Assembly: GCF_947494875.1 (NCBI RefSeq)
Contig: NZ_CANLWM010000002.1
Span: 186,001-250,000, forward strand
Origin: an uncultured Williamsia sp.
GTDB lineage: Bacteria > Actinomycetota > Actinomycetes > Mycobacteriales > Mycobacteriaceae
Direction of reading: 5' to 3'
DNA length: 64,000 nt
Made by a program: the position numbers and the translations under genes. The notes below the pieces were generated by a model. The model saw nothing but the letters and a program-made list of their open reading frames with translations. It had not been told where the DNA came from and searched no databases. Below, in pieces: positions 62,536-64,000 of this stretch (position 1 is its first letter; each line of letters opens with the position of its first letter).

Positions 62536-63444
62536 ATGGCGACCATGACGGTCTCGGGCACACACGTGGTGGAGGTCGGTCCGCGCGACGGGCTGCAGAA
62601 CGAGAAGAAGGTCCTCGACGTGGACACCCGCGTCGAGCTGATCAATCGTGCGGTGGACGCTGGCCTGAAGCGCATCGAGACGGTGAGCTTCGTGAACCCG
62701 AAGCGGGTGCCGCAGATGGCGGGCGCCGAAGAGGTGATGGCGGGTCTCCCCCGCCGCGACGACGTCAGCTACATCGGACTGGTCCTCAACGAGCGCGGCC
62801 TGGACCGCGCGCTCGAGGCCGGGGTCGACGAGGTGAACGTCGTGGTGGTCTGCACCGACGAGTTCAGCGTGCGCAACCAGGGGTGCGACGTGGCCGAGGG
62901 CATCGCCCGGTGGGAGCGCATCGCCGAGCGGTCGAAGGCCGCAGGCGTGTTCACCTCCGCGACCCTCGCGGTGTCGTTCGGCTGCCCGTTCAGCGGAGAG
63001 GTGCCCAGCGAGAAGGTGATCGAGATCATCGACCGCGTCGCGCAGTCCGGGCCCGACGAGATCGCGATCGCCGACACCATCGGTGTGGGCGTACCCGCCC
63101 AGGTCCGTGCGCTTCACGACGGGCTGGTCCGTGTCGCCCCCGACGTCCGTCGCCGGTGGCATTTCCACAACACACGCAACAGCGGATACGCGAACGCGCT
63201 CACCGCATTCGACCTCGGCGAATGCGCACTCGACGCGAGCATCGGCGGATTCGGCGGCTGCCCGTTCGCACCCGCCGCGACCGGCAACATCGCCACCGAG
63301 GACCTGCGCTACCAGCTCGAGCGGTCCGGTGTGTCTACCGGCATCGCGCACGACGTCGTCGTCGACGCGGCGACGTGGCTCAGCGCCGAACTCGCGTCGC
63401 CGGTGCAGGCACTGCTGGGCAAGGCCGGAACCTTCCCGGGATGA
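62536..63444 (+). CDS. HMG-CoA lyase-like protein
   Basis: The 302-residue DRE-TIM metallolyase has VVEVGPRDGLQNE (metal ligand and Arg-Asp) and the signature DASIGGFGGCPFAPAATGN with the active-site Cys. The mid-barrel metal motif reads HFHNTRNSGYAN, unlike the HCHDTYG of true HMG-CoA lyases, so a related hydroxyacyl-CoA may be the substrate. ATG at 62536 or 62545. Divergent from gntR and sharing operator-like sites. Confidence 0.85.
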   Translation: MATMTVSGTHVVEVGPRDGLQNEKKVLDVDTRVELINRAVDAGLKRIETVSFVNPKRVPQMAGAEEVMAGLPRRDDVSYIGLVLNERGLDRALEAGVDEVNVVVVCTDEFSVRNQGCDVAEGIARWERIAERSKAAGVFTSATLAVSFGCPFSGEVPSEKVIEIIDRVAQSGPDEIAIADTIGVGVPAQVRALHDGLVRVAPDVRRRWHFHNTRNSGYANALTAFDLGECALDASIGGFGGCPFAPAATGNIATEDLRYQLERSGVSTGIAHDVVVDAATWLSAELASPVQALLGKAGTFPG

Positions 63445-63953
63445 CGCCGCTGCGGCTGCTCGTCCTCGCCGACACGCACATCCCGAAGCGCGCGAAGCGA
63501 CTCCCCGCGGAGGTGCTCGCCGCGATCGACGAGGCCGACGTCGTGATCCACGCCGGTGACTGGGTGGACCTCGCCACCGTCGATCTGCTGCAGGAACGCT
63601 CGCGGCGACTCGTCGCGTGCTGGGGCAACAACGACGGCCCCGACATCCGCGACCGACTGCCCGAACGCGCGGATGTGACGCTCGGCGGCCTGCGGTTCAC
63701 CGTCGTCCACGAGACCGGCGCGACGCCGGGACGCGAGAAGCGCATGGCGACAGCGTTTCCCGACACCGACATCCTCGTGTTCGGCCACAGCCACATCCCG
63801 TGGGACACGGTGGGCCCCACCGGGATGCGACTGCTCAACCCCGGGTCGCCGACCGACCGCCGCCGGCAACCCCACTGCACGTACATGACCGCCACCGTCG
63901 GCGACGGCGAGCTGACGCAGGTGAGCCTGCACCAGCTCGCCGCTCGGGCCTAA
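63441..63953 (+). CDS. YfcE/MJ0936-type metallophosphoesterase
   Basis: The 170-residue protein has the calcineurin-like motifs LVLADTHIP, HAGDW, WGNND and GHSHIP. It cleaves phosphodiesters with two metal ions; substrate unknown. The ATG overlaps the lyase stop (ATGA), so the two are coupled. It ends against a convergent, truncated gene with a 4-bp overlap. Confidence 0.9.
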   Translation: MTPLRLLVLADTHIPKRAKRLPAEVLAAIDEADVVIHAGDWVDLATVDLLQERSRRLVACWGNNDGPDIRDRLPERADVTLGGLRFTVVHETGATPGREKRMATAFPDTDILVFGHSHIPWDTVGPTGMRLLNPGSPTDRRRQPHCTYMTATVGDGELTQVSLHQLAARA

Positions 63954-64000
63954 CGCGCGGCGATCGCCCTCAGCGCCGACGCGCGGGACGTGGCACCGAA
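63950..64000 (-). CDS. Partial C-terminus, probably a LuxR-type response regulator
   Basis: Only the last 16 codons are in the window: FGATSRASALRAIAAR then TAG. The sequence resembles the end of LuxR HTH domains (L-G-V-x-S-R-x-E-A). Too short for a firm call. Confidence 0.35.
   Translation of the reverse strand, partial: FGATSRASALRAIAAR

Noticed and set aside
1-64000. Prophage or integrative element
   Set aside because: No integrase, transposase, phage structural gene, tRNA attachment site or flanking direct repeat was seen.

Overview
The window is very GC-rich, densely coded DNA from a mycolic-acid-type actinobacterium, most likely Gordonia or a close Mycobacteriales relative. The support is gene content and order. 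All three F420 genes (fbiA-fbiB, fbiC), mycothiol mshB, lpqW next to typA, the gpgS-folP2-fadD6-LOG block, glgC divergent from glgM, dapD/dapE/dapC, and paired Ala/Pro-rich secreted proteins all follow arrangements known from mycobacteria. Many starts are GTG and many genes overlap by 4 bp (ATGA/GTGA). I found no rRNA, tRNA, CRISPR array, transposase or prophage gene.

Layout. 0.2-3.2 kb: fbiA-fbiB-NUDIX. 3.2-3.4 kb: an intergenic inverted array of 21-bp repeats. 3.4-5.9 kb: divergent glgC and glgM (alpha-glucan synthesis). 5.9-13.4 kb: minus-strand genes for an rRNA methyltransferase, DUF3117, a DivIVA-like protein, an SDR, then the run LOG2-LOG-fadD6-folP2-gpgS. 13.4-20.5 kb: meso-diaminopimelate genes dapE, dapD and dapC, with fdxA and a transporter. 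20.7-23.5 kb: cysteine dioxygenase plus rhodanese, then a DUF6745 protein with an unknown small partner. 23.6-32.4 kb: minus-strand block typA, lpqW, mshB, membrane protein, fbiC, unknown protein. 32.4-38.2 kb: a secreted DUF4185 protein (possible endo-D-arabinanase), a thiamine-type ABC transporter with an F420/flavin-type oxidoreductase embedded, and a pterin dehydratase. 38.4-43.5 kb: two secreted proteins, a palindrome-rich spacer, a sugar transporter, a HhH-GPD repair protein and a protein with 14 perfect-length decapeptide repeats. 43.5-48.3 kb: a split transketolase behind a MerR-type dyad, a WS/DGAT-like protein, an acyl-CoA-dehydrogenase-fold enzyme and a cold-shock protein. 48.3-55.9 kb: ROK kinase, papain-like secreted protease, RecQ-type helicase, old yellow enzyme, FAD monooxygenase with divergent TetR, NUDIX. 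55.9-64.0 kb: a GntR-controlled catabolic cluster (CoA transferase, HyuA, HyuB, cysteine hydrolase; divergent HMG-CoA-lyase-like gene), a phosphoesterase and a truncated gene at the edge.

How it fits together. Much of the window serves the mycobacterial-type envelope and cofactors: DAP for peptidoglycan, glucan and methylglucose-lipopolysaccharide precursors, lipoarabinomannan control (LpqW) with a candidate arabinan hydrolase, mycothiol, and cofactor F420. The least explained features are the intergenic 21-bp repeat family at three loci, a 34-bp perfect palindrome, the decapeptide-repeat protein, the DUF6745 pair, and the hydantoinase/CoA-transferase cluster whose substrate cannot be read from sequence.
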